Positions 1 through 8,743 are shown, numbered from the stretch's first letter. The stretch: DNA of 64,000 nt from Sphingopyxis jiangsuensis (GCF_016734905.1 NZ_JAERPO010000001.1:1302001-1366000); one strand, 5' to 3'. Notes: generated by a model from the sequence alone, not told the origin. A program made the numbers and translations.

Positions 1-146
1 CCTTCGTCGCGCGCAACCGCATCCCGCTGTTCGTGATCGGCGAATGGGCGCGCCCGGCGCCGATGTGGGAGGTCGCATGGATGGGCGACGGCGTGCAATA
101 TCGTACTATCGGCGAAGTCGGCGAAATCGGCCCCTGGCGCGACTGA
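1..146 (+). CDS. C-terminal end of an unidentified protein (5' truncated by the window)
   Basis: The reading frame is open from base 3 to a TGA at 144-146 and encodes 47 residues ending in GEIGPWRD. Codon usage (GC-rich third positions) matches the neighbouring genes, so it looks like the end of a real gene that begins upstream of the window. The visible tail is rich in Trp, Gly and Glu and has no motif I recognise, so no function is assigned. It is followed by about 120 bases and then a same-strand phosphatidyltransferase gene. Confidence 0.6.
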   Translation, partial: FVARNRIPLFVIGEWARPAPMWEVAWMGDGVQYRTIGEVGEIGPWRD

Positions 147-265
147 GCGCCGCACACGCGCGGTGCAGCGAACGCACCGCCCTTTCGCATAGCTGACATT
201 GCCCCTATTACGGTGCGATGACATCCGGCTGGCGCTTTTGTGACAGGCGGCAACAAAGGGTCGGC

Positions 266-940
266 ATGAGCAAGTTCGAACCCGTCGCCAAGGCGCCGGT
301 CCGCATCCAGCAGAATATCCTCGCGCGCAGCGAGCGCCGCCTGCTCAACTGGCTCTGCGCGCGGCTGCCCGCGTGGGTGACGCCCGACCAACTCACCGCG
401 CTCGGCTTCGCGGGCGCGGTGCTCGTCGCCGCGGGCTACCTGCTCAGCTGGGTCGACAGCGAGTGGCTGGGCCTCTCGCTTGTCGGCTATATCGTCAACT
501 GGTTCGGCGATTCGCTCGACGGCAGCCTGGCGCGCTGGCGCGGCATCGAACGGCCGAATTACGGCTATTTCGTCGATCATAGCGTCGATGCGATCGCGAC
601 CTTTCTGATGATCAGCGCGATCGGCATGAGCCCCTATATGCGGCTCGACGTCGCCCTGATGGCCGTGATCGGCTATTTCCTGCTGTCGATCCACACCTTC
701 ATTTCGGCGAAGATCCTCGGCGAATTTCGTCTGTCCTACATGGCAGGCGGGCCGACCGAACTGCGACTGATGCTGATGGCGATGACCGCGCTCATGCCCG
801 TGATCGGCGCCGCGGACGTTGCCGGAACCAATTTTTCGGTGTTCGACCTGTTCGCGCTCGTCGTTGCGAGCATCCTCGTCACGCTGTTCGTCGTCCAGAC
901 ATCGACAACCGCGCGGATGCTGCGTCGCCGCGGCGACTAG
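266..940 (+). CDS. CDP-alcohol phosphatidyltransferase family membrane protein
   Basis: Integral membrane enzyme that would transfer a phosphatidyl group from a CDP-linked lipid to an alcohol acceptor in phospholipid synthesis. The family signature is complete: D82-x2-D85-G86-x2-A89-R90-x9-G100-x3-D104-x3-D108, counted from the start chosen here. These residues bind the metal and CDP. Several hydrophobic helices surround the motif (for example residues 44-63 and 110-135). An in-frame ATG lies at 218, but the ATG at 266 has an AAAGGG ribosome site just upstream, so it is preferred; the protein is then 224 residues. The acceptor (glycerol phosphate, serine, inositol or other) cannot be read from the sequence. 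Confidence 0.88.
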   Translation: MSKFEPVAKAPVRIQQNILARSERRLLNWLCARLPAWVTPDQLTALGFAGAVLVAAGYLLSWVDSEWLGLSLVGYIVNWFGDSLDGSLARWRGIERPNYGYFVDHSVDAIATFLMISAIGMSPYMRLDVALMAVIGYFLLSIHTFISAKILGEFRLSYMAGGPTELRLMLMAMTALMPVIGAADVAGTNFSVFDLFALVVASILVTLFVVQTSTTARMLRRRGD

Positions 941-949
941 CCTCGTCGT

Positions 950-1840
950 TCAGGGCCGCGGACGCGCCTGCGCATAGCTGCCGAGCAACCGTAGCGATTT
1001 GGTCTGGAACTGCAGCTCGTCGAGCGCATTGTCGATCCGCTCGTCGCCGGGCGCGCCGACGATGTCGGCATAGAATTTGGTCGCCGCAAAGCTGCCGCCG
1101 ACCTGATAGCTTTCCAGCTTGGTCATATTGACGCCGTTGGTCGCAAAACCGCCGAGTGCCTTGTAGAGCGCGGCGGGGACATTCTTCACCTCGAAGACAA
1201 AGGTCGTCATCGGGGCGGCAATCGCCGACACGTCGGAAAGCGGCTCGCGCGCGAGGACGACGAAGCGCGTCATGTTATAATCGGCATCTTCCATTCCGGT
1301 GCCGTGCAGCGTCAGCCCATAGAGTTCCGCCGCGTGCGGCGGCGCAAGCGCAGCGAGCCCCACCTCGTCGCTATCGGCAACCCATGCCGCAGCGCCCGCC
1401 GTGTCACTGTGCGCAACGGGCGAGATATTGTTCGCGCGCAGCCACTGCCGGCACTGGCCGAGCGCTTGCTCGTGGCTCATCGCACGCGTCACCGGCCCGA
1501 GGTCGCGGCTCATCAGCCCGTAGCGGATCGGCAGGAAATGCTCGCCAACGATGTGCAGCCCCGATTCGGGAAGCAGGAAATGGATGTCGGCGACGCGGCC
1601 GTGCAGGCTGTTCTCGATCGGGATGATCGCGCGGTCGACGCGGCCGTCGCGCACTGCATCGATCGCATCGTCGAACGAATAGCAGGGCAGCGGCAGCGAA
1701 TTGGGGTCATATTCGCGCGCCGCAAGGTCGCTGTTCGCGCCGGGGGCACCCTGGAACGCGAGGCCGCGCGCCGGATTGGCGAGCGCCGCCGCCTTCATCG
1801 CGTCCACCAGATGCTGTGCCGATGCCGAATAACTGCCCAT
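950..1840 (-). CDS. pheA: prephenate dehydratase
   Basis: Converts prephenate to phenylpyruvate, the committed step of phenylalanine synthesis in the cytoplasm. The 296-residue protein starts with the PDT domain (FQGAPGANSDLAA near residue 27, ENSLHGRVADIH near 77) and has the conserved TRF motif in NMTRFVVL that carries the catalytic threonine. A C-terminal ACT domain (FEVKNVPAALYKALGGF onward) normally binds phenylalanine for feedback control. No chorismate mutase domain is present, so this is the monofunctional type. The ATG at 1840 is preceded by GGAAAGG; a longer in-frame extension to 1966 is Arg-rich and looks non-coding. It converges with the upstream phosphatidyltransferase and is divergent from the cytochrome pair. 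Confidence 0.95.
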   Translation of the reverse strand: MGSYSASAQHLVDAMKAAALANPARGLAFQGAPGANSDLAAREYDPNSLPLPCYSFDDAIDAVRDGRVDRAIIPIENSLHGRVADIHFLLPESGLHIVGEHFLPIRYGLMSRDLGPVTRAMSHEQALGQCRQWLRANNISPVAHSDTAGAAAWVADSDEVGLAALAPPHAAELYGLTLHGTGMEDADYNMTRFVVLAREPLSDVSAIAAPMTTFVFEVKNVPAALYKALGGFATNGVNMTKLESYQVGGSFAATKFYADIVGAPGDERIDNALDELQFQTKSLRLLGSYAQARPRP

Positions 1841-2009
1841 GACTGCCTTTCCGCGCCAGAGCCGCGGCGCATAGCGGGAGGTCCGCCGACGCGCAACCGG
1901 CCCGTTCGCCGATTTCATCCCCTTGCGCCGCCGTCCGCGCGCCAGTAAGGGAGCGTCCAAATTCACAGCAAGCGCCCCGCGCCGGGGCTATCGAACGGGG
2001 CTGCAGAGC

Positions 2010-2642
2010 ATGGACAATCGCAACAACACTATTGCCGGCTGGATATTGTTCGCCGGCATTTGCGCGCTGGGCCTGACGATCGGCACCGGCATGTTGTCGG
2101 CGACCCATGCCCCCGAAAAGCCCGGCTATCCGATCGAGGACGCCGATGCGGGCGCCGGTGGCGGCGAATCCGCCGTTCCGCTCGCCAACCTTCTCGCCGC
2201 CGCCGATCCGGCGAAGGGCGAGACGGTGTTCGCGAAATGCGCGGCATGCCACACGATCGACGCAGGCGGCGCCAACGGCATCGGCCCCAACCTCTATGGT
2301 GCGCTCGGCAAGGCGCACGGCCATGTCGCAGGCTTCGCCTATTCGGATGCCTTGAAGTCGGTCCCGGGCAACTGGACGTTTGAAGCGATGGACGAGTGGC
2401 TCGCAAGCCCGCGCAAATATGCGCCCGGCACCAAAATGTCTTTCGCCGGCCTGTCGAGCGCCGAGGATCGCGCGAACCTGATCGTTTACATGAACAATAT
2501 GGGTTCGAACCTGCCCCTCCCCGCTCCCGAAGCCGTGCAGGCCGAAGGTGAAGCCGCGGCAGAGGATGGCGTGGTGGCCGAAGGCGCCGCCCCCGCCGAA
2601 GGCGAAGCGACCGAAGCGGCACCGGCAGAAGCCGCGAAATAA
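2010..2642 (+). CDS. membrane-anchored class I cytochrome c
   Basis: A periplasmic electron carrier held by an uncleaved N-terminal helix (residues about 9-29). The heme site is C77-A-A-C80-H81 and the probable axial methionine is M143 in PGTKMSF, the layout of CycM/cytochrome c552-type proteins. The last 40 residues form a low-complexity Ala/Glu/Pro tail (repeated EGE and AEA units) that is not part of the fold. The start at 2010 puts the hydrophobic helix near the N terminus; the ribosome site is weak. The gene overlaps the next cytochrome by one base (TAATG), so the two are surely cotranscribed. It likely passes electrons to a terminal oxidase, which is not in this window. Confidence 0.92.
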   Translation: MDNRNNTIAGWILFAGICALGLTIGTGMLSATHAPEKPGYPIEDADAGAGGGESAVPLANLLAAADPAKGETVFAKCAACHTIDAGGANGIGPNLYGALGKAHGHVAGFAYSDALKSVPGNWTFEAMDEWLASPRKYAPGTKMSFAGLSSAEDRANLIVYMNNMGSNLPLPAPEAVQAEGEAAAEDGVVAEGAAPAEGEATEAAPAEAAK

Positions 2643-3070
2643 TGCGCCCCGCGTCCGTCGTTCTGGCGGGCGCAATGGCCCTTGCCGGATGCGGCAAGGC
2701 CGACGGCCCTGCACCGGGCGACGCGCCGTCCGCCTCCGAAAGCGCTGCGCCCGCGGTAGAGCCGACCGCGGCGATGGGCGAGCAGGTCTTCAAGCGCTGC
2801 GTCGCCTGCCACACGATCGACAAGGGCGGCGCCAGCGGCATCGGCCCCAATCTTCACGGCATCGTCGGCCGGACGGTCGCATCGCACCCCGGCTTCTCCT
2901 ATTCAGGCGCGATGAAGGCAAAGGGCGGGGTCTGGGACAAGCCCGCGCTCGACACCTATCTCGAAGCGCCGATGAAGGCGCTCCCCGGCACGCGCATGGC
3001 GTTCGCGGGCGTCATCGATCCGGCAGATCGCGAAGCGCTGATCCTGTATCTGGAAGAACAGTCGCAATAA
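2642..3070 (+). CDS. lipoprotein class I cytochrome c
   Basis: A 142-residue small cytochrome c. The N terminus is a lipoprotein signal with lipobox LAGC (Cys17), so the mature protein is lipid-anchored facing the periplasm. Heme binding is at C53-V-A-C56-H57 and the likely sixth ligand is M119 in PGTRMAF. The heme region (CVACHTIDKGGASGIGPNLHG) is nearly the same as in the preceding gene, so the two genes are tandem paralogues that differ in how they are anchored: a transmembrane helix in the first, a lipid in the second. The start codon overlaps the upstream stop codon. Confidence 0.92.
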   Translation: MRPASVVLAGAMALAGCGKADGPAPGDAPSASESAAPAVEPTAAMGEQVFKRCVACHTIDKGGASGIGPNLHGIVGRTVASHPGFSYSGAMKAKGGVWDKPALDTYLEAPMKALPGTRMAFAGVIDPADREALILYLEEQSQ

Positions 3071-3075
3071 ACCGG

Positions 3076-3104
3076 TCCTCCCCATCGCTACGCGACAGGG
3101 AGGA
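3076..3104. terminator. hairpin between convergent genes
   Basis: TCCTCCC at 3076-3082 pairs with GGGAGGA at 3098-3104 in the 40-base gap between the convergent cytochrome and LOG-family genes. There is no clear T-run, so a terminator role is inferred from position only. Confidence 0.4.
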
Positions 3105-3110
3105 TGCGCG

Positions 3111-3980
3111 TCAGGATTCAACCTGCGCGTAGAATTCCTCGATAATCGCCCACGCCTCGGCCGCCGTCTCGACGAAGGTAAAGAGGTCGAGGTCGCGGGC
3201 GCTGATCACGCCTTCCTCGACCAGCGCGTCGAAATTGACGACGCGATGCCAGAATTCCTTGCCGAACAGCACGATCGGGATCGGCTTGATCTTGCCCGTC
3301 TGGATCAGCGTCAGCAGCTCGAACATCTCGTCGAACGTCCCGAAGCCGCCCGGGAACACCGCGACCGCGCGCGCGCGGAGCAGGAAGTGCATCTTGCGCA
3401 GCGCGAAATAGTGGAACTGAAAGCTGAGATCGGGGGTGACATAGCGGTTCGGCGCCTGTTCGTGCGGCAGCACGATGTTGAGCCCGATCGAATCGCGCCC
3501 CTCGTCGGTCGCACCGCGGTTCGCCGCCTCCATGATCGACGGACCGCCGCCCGAGCAGACAACGAAATGACGGCAACCGTCCTCGTCGCACGGCACCTGG
3601 CTTGCGATCCGCGCGAGCGCGCGCGCCTCGTCATAATATTTGGCCTTCGCCTTCAGGCGGCGCGCGATGTTGCGCTGGACGTCGTCGGTCGCTGCGGCTT
3701 CCAGACCGTCGGCCACCTCGGGTTCGGGAATGCGCGCCGAGCCATAGATGACGAGCGTCGATTCGATTCCCGCCTCGTCGAGCAGCAATTCGGGCTTGAG
3801 CAGCTCGAGCTGGAAGCGCACCGGGCGCAAATCTTCGCGCAGCAGGAAGTCGGTATCCTGGAAGGCGAGCTTATATGCCTCGCTCGCGGTCTGCGGGGTG
3901 GTCGTCGCCTGCTGGGCGAACTGCGCGTCATCCTTGGCCTTGTGGAAACGCGAGCGATGGGGTTGCTTGTCTTTTGTCAT
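3111..3980 (-). CDS. LOG-family (TIGR00730) Rossmann-fold protein
   Basis: Belongs to the lysine-decarboxylase-like/LOG family. Characterised members hydrolyse nucleoside 5'-monophosphates, including cytokinin ribotides, to the free base. The diagnostic PGGFGTFDE motif is present, together with a glycine-rich CSGGGPSIMEAANRGA segment that shapes the active site. The 289-residue form begins at the ATG at 3980; a TTG at 4016 in the same frame would add 12 residues. The N-terminal 100 residues are longer than in the minimal LOG enzymes, as in the proteobacterial TIGR00730 subgroup, where the physiological substrate is usually unknown. Confidence 0.85.
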   Translation of the reverse strand: MTKDKQPHRSRFHKAKDDAQFAQQATTTPQTASEAYKLAFQDTDFLLREDLRPVRFQLELLKPELLLDEAGIESTLVIYGSARIPEPEVADGLEAAATDDVQRNIARRLKAKAKYYDEARALARIASQVPCDEDGCRHFVVCSGGGPSIMEAANRGATDEGRDSIGLNIVLPHEQAPNRYVTPDLSFQFHYFALRKMHFLLRARAVAVFPGGFGTFDEMFELLTLIQTGKIKPIPIVLFGKEFWHRVVNFDALVEEGVISARDLDLFTFVETAAEAWAIIEEFYAQVES

Positions 3981-4028
3981 TCCCTCGCGGCTAGCCGGTC
4001 CGCGTGACTTTGCCAAGACGGCCCCGCC

Positions 4029-4751
4029 TCAGCGGCAATAGCCGTTGCCGCTCATGTCGAAATGAAAATGGTTGTAGTGCGCGGCATTATAGTCGGGGCC
4101 GAGCACGGTGCCGAAGCGGCGACACGCCGATTTGTGCAACGCACGCAGGAATTGCTGCGACGCGCGGTCGCCGTTCCAGCCGCCGTCGAGCATGATGCGA
4201 CGCCCGTCGGCGAGCACAAATCCCGAAACATCGACCGCGTTCGAATAGGCGTGCTGCGACAGGCGCCCCGAACGGCCGCCATAGATGTTGCGGCAGCTAT
4301 AGGTGCCGAAGGTTTCGATCTTCACCACGTCGCTGCCGAGATGGAGCCGCGCAGCGGGGCGCACCGCATGTTGCGCCCACGCCGCGAAATTGCGCGCGAG
4401 CGGACAGGTCATCGGGCCGAGATTGCTCGTCGGCGTGCCGATGTCGAGCAGCTTGACCGAATCGATCGCGCTGCACCCACCGCCGAAATCCTGGTTCGCG
4501 AGCGGCGTGAAGCGTACCCCCGCCCGCTCGAGGTCGACCGCACACTGCCGCGCCTCGGGGGTCGAAAAGGCAGGCACTGTCGAAAGTTTCGGGTCTTTTG
4601 CAGTCGACGGCCCCGACCCCGTTTGCGCACGGCGGTCGCCGGGCACGTTGCCGCCGATACAGCCGGACAGGCTGACGGCAAGGGCGGCGACCAGCACAAT
4701 CCGCAAGGCCGCGCCTGGGCGCATCGGACGAGGGAAACGGACACCGGACAT
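4029..4751 (-). CDS. extensin-like C-terminal domain lipoprotein
   Basis: An exported protein with a lipobox (LSGC after a hydrophobic stretch near residues 15-30) and the extensin-like C-terminal domain common in alphaproteobacteria. Conserved features of this domain are visible: the paired cysteines around GGGCSAID, MTCPLA and YSCRNIY, the SQHAYSNAVDVSGF segment, and the C-terminal YNHFHFD. The His/Asp arrangement resembles D,D-peptidase-type zinc folds, but activity is unproven. The start is uncertain: ATG 4751 is used, with a TTG at 4784 also in frame. A CtrA-like box lies just upstream. Confidence 0.8.
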   Translation of the reverse strand: MSGVRFPRPMRPGAALRIVLVAALAVSLSGCIGGNVPGDRRAQTGSGPSTAKDPKLSTVPAFSTPEARQCAVDLERAGVRFTPLANQDFGGGCSAIDSVKLLDIGTPTSNLGPMTCPLARNFAAWAQHAVRPAARLHLGSDVVKIETFGTYSCRNIYGGRSGRLSQHAYSNAVDVSGFVLADGRRIMLDGGWNGDRASQQFLRALHKSACRRFGTVLGPDYNAAHYNHFHFDMSGNGYCR

Positions 4752-4776
4752 GGACCCGAAATCTAAAGAACTATCG

Positions 4777-4791
4777 TTAACCAATTGCTAA
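4777..4791 (-). promoter_or_regulatory. possible CtrA box upstream of the extensin-like gene
   Basis: TTAA-CCAATTG-CTAA matches the alphaproteobacterial CtrA consensus TTAA-N7-TTAA at seven of eight defined positions. It sits 26-40 bases upstream of the chosen start of the extensin-like gene, in the short gap shared with the divergent membrane protein gene. Confidence 0.4.
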
Positions 4792-4827
4792 CGCCCCGGA
4801 CCTTGTTGCGAACGATTATCATTTTGA

Positions 4828-5481
4828 TTGACCATCGCGACCGCTTTCCCCTATCCCACGCCGGTGGCAAAACTGCGATCCCTGCTCAACAGCCTGCCCT
4901 TTTTCTGGCTCCTGCTGGCGATTCCGGGTGCCTTGATGCTCGCCGGATGGCTCGATGGCGCGATCGATACGATGGACATGCTCCACCCGACCGGCGAGAC
5001 GAGCGCGCGGCTGATGATCGCAGCGATGCTGATCGGCCCGCTGACCGGCGTGCTTGGCGCCCGCCGCTGGCTCGGCTGGCTGCTGCGCCGGCGCCGCGCG
5101 CTCGGCGTTTCGGCCTTTCTCTACGCGCTCGCGCACCTCGTCTTTTACGTGATCGACATGGGCAATCTCGATGACATGCTCGCCGAAATCGGCGCGCCGG
5201 GCATCTGGACGGGATGGGTCGCGCTCGCGCTGATGCTGCCGCTCGCCTGCACGAGCAACAATGCCGCGATGCGCGCGCTCGGAGCGGCGTGGAAACGGCT
5301 GCAGCGCCTCGCCTATCCCGCCGCGCTCCTCACCCTCCTCCACTGGTGGTGGGTCCACAATGGCCTTGCAGGGGCGCTCGCGCATTTCGCACCGCTCGCC
5401 CTCGTCTGGCTTGCCCTTGCGGCGCGGCGCCTCCAATCTGTTGACGCTCCCCCTCGAACCCCGAAAGGAATCCGACCATGA
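4828..5481 (+). CDS. MsrQ-like ferric-reductase transmembrane domain protein
   Basis: Predicted heme-binding inner-membrane protein with about six helices, in the family of MsrQ/YedZ, the membrane partner of the periplasmic methionine sulfoxide reductase MsrP. Histidines in helix positions (YALAHLVFYVID, LLTLLHWWWVHNG) are the expected heme ligands. No msrP gene is adjacent, so the partner is unknown. The start is uncertain: TTG 4828 and GTG 4864 are both in frame and neither has a good ribosome site. The stop overlaps the next gene as ATGA, so the two are translationally coupled. Confidence 0.78.
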   Translation: MTIATAFPYPTPVAKLRSLLNSLPFFWLLLAIPGALMLAGWLDGAIDTMDMLHPTGETSARLMIAAMLIGPLTGVLGARRWLGWLLRRRRALGVSAFLYALAHLVFYVIDMGNLDDMLAEIGAPGIWTGWVALALMLPLACTSNNAAMRALGAAWKRLQRLAYPAALLTLLHWWWVHNGLAGALAHFAPLALVWLALAARRLQSVDAPPRTPKGIRP

Positions 5482-5795
5482 CCAAACTCCCCCTCGCCGC
5501 GCTCGCGCTTGCCGTCGCCGCCACCGCGGGCCTGTCGGCGCCCGCGCACGCCACCGGCGCGATCAAGTGCGATGCCGGCCCGCAATCGGGCTGGAAGAGC
5601 CGCGAAGCGCTCGAATCGAAATTGACCAAGGACGGCTGGCAGGTCCGCAAGTTAAAGGTCGATGGCGGCTGCTACGAAGTTTATGGCACCACCCCCGAAG
5701 GCGACCGGGTCGAAGCCTATTTCCACCCCGTCACCTTCGAAAAGCTCTATGTCGCGCGCCGCGGCCAGGTGCTCTTCCGCGCCAAGGGTTATTGA
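5478..5795 (+). CDS. small secreted PepSY-like protein
   Basis: A 105-residue protein with a cleavable signal peptide (cleavage probably after AHA, residue 25). The mature part has one SREALESKLTKDGWQVRKLKVDGGCYEVYG segment and ends with the YFHPVTFEKL stretch typical of PepSY_2-type domains. It contains two cysteines (KCDAG and GGCYE) that could form a disulfide. It is coupled to the preceding heme membrane protein by an ATGA overlap. PepSY domains often accompany ferric-reductase-type membrane proteins, which supports a joint redox role (inference). Confidence 0.8.
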   Translation: MTKLPLAALALAVAATAGLSAPAHATGAIKCDAGPQSGWKSREALESKLTKDGWQVRKLKVDGGCYEVYGTTPEGDRVEAYFHPVTFEKLYVARRGQVLFRAKGY

Positions 5796-5837
5796 GGCGG
5801 CGCGCCGCCAGGGTCAGGACCCAAATCATTTGACAAA

Positions 5838-5908
5838 CCCGGCGCCGTCCTTAAACGCGGCGCCGGGCCACGCGGTCCCAACGCCGCGCGAGCTCTCTGC
5901 AAGGAGAG
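5838..5908 (+). ncRNA. serC leader RNA (structured 5' UTR)
   Basis: A perfect 10-bp stem (CCCGGCGCCG 5838-5847 with CGGCGCCGGG 5858-5867, loop of 10) is followed by a second small hairpin in which CTCTC (5893-5897) pairs with GAGAG (5904-5908). The second hairpin buries the ribosome site AAGGAGAG five bases before the serC start. The serC motif is a known alphaproteobacterial leader RNA found upstream of serC; this fits in position and shape. I cannot run the covariance model, so the match is by architecture only. Confidence 0.6.
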
Positions 5909-5912
5909 ACTG

Positions 5913-7040
5913 ATGACTGACGTAACGACGCCGCAGGTGCGCCCTGCGCGCCCCACTTTTTCTTCCGGTCCCTGCGCCAAGCCGCCGGGCTGGACCCCCG
6001 AAAAACTTTCGACCGACTCGCTGGGCCGTTCGCATCGCGCGAAGATCGGCAAGTCGCGACTCGCATATTGCATCGACCTGATGCGCGAGCTGCTCCAGCT
6101 TCCCGACACGCACCGCATCGGTATCGTGCCCGGTTCGGACACCGGCGCCTTTGAAATGGCGATGTGGACGATGCTTGGGCAGCGCGCCGTGACGACGCTT
6201 GCGTGGGAAAGCTTCGGTGAAGGTTGGGTCACCGATGCCGCCAAGCAGCTCAAGCTCGAACCGACGATCCTGCGCGCCGACTATGGCCAGCTTCCCGACC
6301 TTGCTCAGGTCGACTGGTCGAACGACGTACTCTTCACCTGGAACGGCACCACAAGCGGCGTTCGCGTTCCCGATGGCGACTGGATCGCCGACGACCGCGA
6401 AGGGCTGAGCTTTGCCGACGCGACCAGCGCCGTGTTCGCTTACGACCTGCCGTGGGACAAGATCGACGTCGCGACCTTCAGCTGGCAGAAAGTGCTGGGC
6501 GGCGAAGGCGGCCACGGCGTCTTGATCCTCGGCCCGCGCGCGGTCGAACGGCTCGAAAGCCACACTCCCGCCTGGCCGCTCCCCAAAGTCTTCCGCCTGA
6601 CCAAGGGCGGCAAGCTGGTCGAGGGCGTGTTCAAGGGCGAGACGATCAACACCCCGTCGATGCTCGCGGTCGAGGACGCGATCTTCGCGCTCGAATGGGC
6701 GAAATCGGTCGGCGGGCTCGACGGGCTGAAGGCGCGCAGCGATGCCAACGCCGCCGCGCTCGACACGATCGTCGCGGAACGCGACTGGCTCAGCCACCTC
6801 GCCGCCGATCCGGCAATCCGCTCGAAGACCTCGGTCTGCCTGTCGGTCGCGGGCGCCGATGCCGACTTCATCAAGAAGTTTGCGGGGTTGCTCGAAGCCG
6901 AAGGCGCTGCCTTCGACATCGCGGGCTATCGCGACGCCCCCCCGGGGCTGCGCATCTGGTGCGGCGCGACCGTCGACACCGCCGATATCGAAGCGCTCGG
7001 CCCGTGGCTCGACTGGGCCTACGAAACGCTCACCGCCTAA
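5913..7040 (+). CDS. serC: phosphoserine transaminase
   Basis: PLP enzyme converting 3-phosphohydroxypyruvate and glutamate to phosphoserine and 2-oxoglutarate, step two of serine synthesis; it also serves pyridoxal phosphate synthesis in many bacteria. The 375-residue protein has the alphaproteobacterial N terminus ([15 protein letters not shown]), the W-N-G-T-T-S-G segment near residue 145 and the PLP-lysine region [14 protein letters not shown] near 190. It is followed by serA on the same strand. The ATG at 5913 has an ideal AAGGAGAG site that lies in a hairpin, so translation may be controlled by the leader. Confidence 0.96.
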   Translation: MTDVTTPQVRPARPTFSSGPCAKPPGWTPEKLSTDSLGRSHRAKIGKSRLAYCIDLMRELLQLPDTHRIGIVPGSDTGAFEMAMWTMLGQRAVTTLAWESFGEGWVTDAAKQLKLEPTILRADYGQLPDLAQVDWSNDVLFTWNGTTSGVRVPDGDWIADDREGLSFADATSAVFAYDLPWDKIDVATFSWQKVLGGEGGHGVLILGPRAVERLESHTPAWPLPKVFRLTKGGKLVEGVFKGETINTPSMLAVEDAIFALEWAKSVGGLDGLKARSDANAAALDTIVAERDWLSHLAADPAIRSKTSVCLSVAGADADFIKKFAGLLEAEGAAFDIAGYRDAPPGLRIWCGATVDTADIEALGPWLDWAYETLTA

Positions 7041-7048
7041 CATTTTTT

Positions 7049-7127
7049 CGTCATCCCCGCGAAAGCGGGGACCCAGAGCGTGCCTGGGCTGATCCCACAC
7101 TGGGTTCCCGCTTTCGCGGGAATGACG
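7049..7127. repeat. long inverted intergenic repeat between serC and serA
   Basis: Arms 7049-7076 and 7100-7127 are 28 bases each and complementary with only two mismatches. Each arm contains its own small hairpin (CCCCGC-GAAA-GCGGGG and the mirror copy), and the ends read CGTCAT and ATGACG. Related units occur at 14545-14621, 17655-17682 and 36966-37041, so this is a dispersed REP-like family. Confidence 0.85.
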
Positions 7128-7146
7128 AGGTAAAAGGAATATCGAA

Positions 7147-8733
7147 ATGACCCAACCCAAAGTTCTCATCAGCGACAAGATGGATCCCAAGGCCGCCGCG
7201 ATCTTCAAGGAACGCGGCATCCAGGTCGACGAGATCACCGGCAAGACCAAGGACGAGCTGATCGCGATCATCGGCGATTATGACGGCCTCGCCATCCGCT
7301 CGGCCACCAAAGTGACCGCCGACGTCCTCGCCGCCGCGACGAACCTGAAAGTTGTCGGGCGCGCCGGCATCGGCGTCGACAACATCGACATCCCCGCCGC
7401 ATCGGCCAAGGGCGTCGTCGTGATGAACACGCCCTTCGGCAACAGCATCACCACCGCCGAACATGCGGTCGCGATGATGTTCGCGCTCGCGCGCCAGATC
7501 CCCGAAGCCAACACCCGCACCCAGGAAGGGAAATGGCCGAAGAACGACTTCATGGGTGTCGAACTGACGCAGAAGACGCTCGGCCTGATCGGCTGCGGCA
7601 ATATCGGCAGCATCGTCGCCGAACGCGCGCTGGGCCTCAAAATGAAGGTCGTCGCCTTTGACCCCTTCCTCACGCCCGAGCGCGCGATCGAGCTGGGCGT
7701 TGAAAAGGCCGATCTCGACACCTTGCTCGCGCGCGCCGACTTCATCACCTTGCACACGCCGCTCACCGACCAGACGCGCAACGTGCTGTCGCGCGAAAAT
7801 CTCGCGAGGACCAAGAAGGGCGTGCGCATCATCAACTGCGCGCGCGGCGGCCTGATCGACGAGGAAGCGCTGAAGGACGCGCTCGAAAGCGGTCATGTCG
7901 CGGGCGCCGCGCTCGACGTCTTCGCGGTCGAGCCGCCGCCGGCCGACCACCCGCTGTTCAGCGCGCCCAACTTCATCTGCACGCCGCACCTCGGCGCGTC
8001 GACCGACGAGGCGCAGGTCAATGTCGCGATTCAGGTCGCCGAGCAGATTTCGGACTATCTGCTGACCGGCGGCATCACCAACGCGCTCAACGTCCCCAGC
8101 CTGTCGGCCGAGGAAGCCCCGAAGCTGCGCCCCTATATGGAGCTTGCCGAAAAGCTCGGCAGCCTCGTCGGCCAGCTCGCGCACGACAATCTCACCACCA
8201 TCTCGATCGAGGTCGAGGGCGCTGCGGCCGAACTCAACATGAAGCCGATTACCGCTGCCGTGCTCACCGGGCTGATGCGCCGCTATTCGGACAGCGTGAA
8301 CATGGTCAACGCGCCGCATCTCGCGCGCGAACGCGGGCTCGACGTGCGCGAAGTGCGTCACGATCGCGAGGGCGACTATCACACGCTCGTCCGCGTCACC
8401 GTCGCGACGAGCCAGGGCGACCGGTCGGTCGCGGGCACCCTGTTCAGCAACGGCGACCCGCGCCTCGTCGAAATGTTCGGCATCAAGGTCGAGGCCGACC
8501 TCGACGGCGACATGCTCTATATCGTCAACGAGGACGCACCGGGGTTCATCGGCCGCATTGGGTCGACGCTGGGCGATGCCGGGCTCAACATCGGCACCTT
8601 CCACCTCGGCCGCCGCGAAGCGGGCGGCGAGGCGATCCTGCTGCTCTCGATCGACTCGGCCATGCCCGAGCCGCTGCTGTGGCAGATCTGCCAGCTCCCC
8701 GGCGTGAAGACGGTGAAGGGGTTGAAGTTCTGA
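7147..8733 (+). CDS. serA: D-3-phosphoglycerate dehydrogenase
   Basis: Catalyses NAD-dependent oxidation of 3-phosphoglycerate, the first step of serine synthesis. The 528 residues fit the long form: substrate/NAD core with Rossmann motif GLIGCGNIGS near residue 147, catalytic Arg in NCARGGLIDE near 235 and His in CTPHLGAST near 282. An intervening domain follows, then a C-terminal ACT domain (LYIVNEDAPGFIGRIG onward, about 457-528) that in known enzymes senses serine. The ATG has AAAAGGAA upstream. It lies downstream of serC with a repeat in between, forming a serine pathway pair. Confidence 0.97.
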   Translation: MTQPKVLISDKMDPKAAAIFKERGIQVDEITGKTKDELIAIIGDYDGLAIRSATKVTADVLAAATNLKVVGRAGIGVDNIDIPAASAKGVVVMNTPFGNSITTAEHAVAMMFALARQIPEANTRTQEGKWPKNDFMGVELTQKTLGLIGCGNIGSIVAERALGLKMKVVAFDPFLTPERAIELGVEKADLDTLLARADFITLHTPLTDQTRNVLSRENLARTKKGVRIINCARGGLIDEEALKDALESGHVAGAALDVFAVEPPPADHPLFSAPNFICTPHLGASTDEAQVNVAIQVAEQISDYLLTGGITNALNVPSLSAEEAPKLRPYMELAEKLGSLVGQLAHDNLTTISIEVEGAAAELNMKPITAAVLTGLMRRYSDSVNMVNAPHLARERGLDVREVRHDREGDYHTLVRVTVATSQGDRSVAGTLFSNGDPRLVEMFGIKVEADLDGDMLYIVNEDAPGFIGRIGSTLGDAGLNIGTFHLGRREAGGEAILLLSIDSAMPEPLLWQICQLPGVKTVKGLKF

Positions 8734-8743
8734 CGCAGCTACG

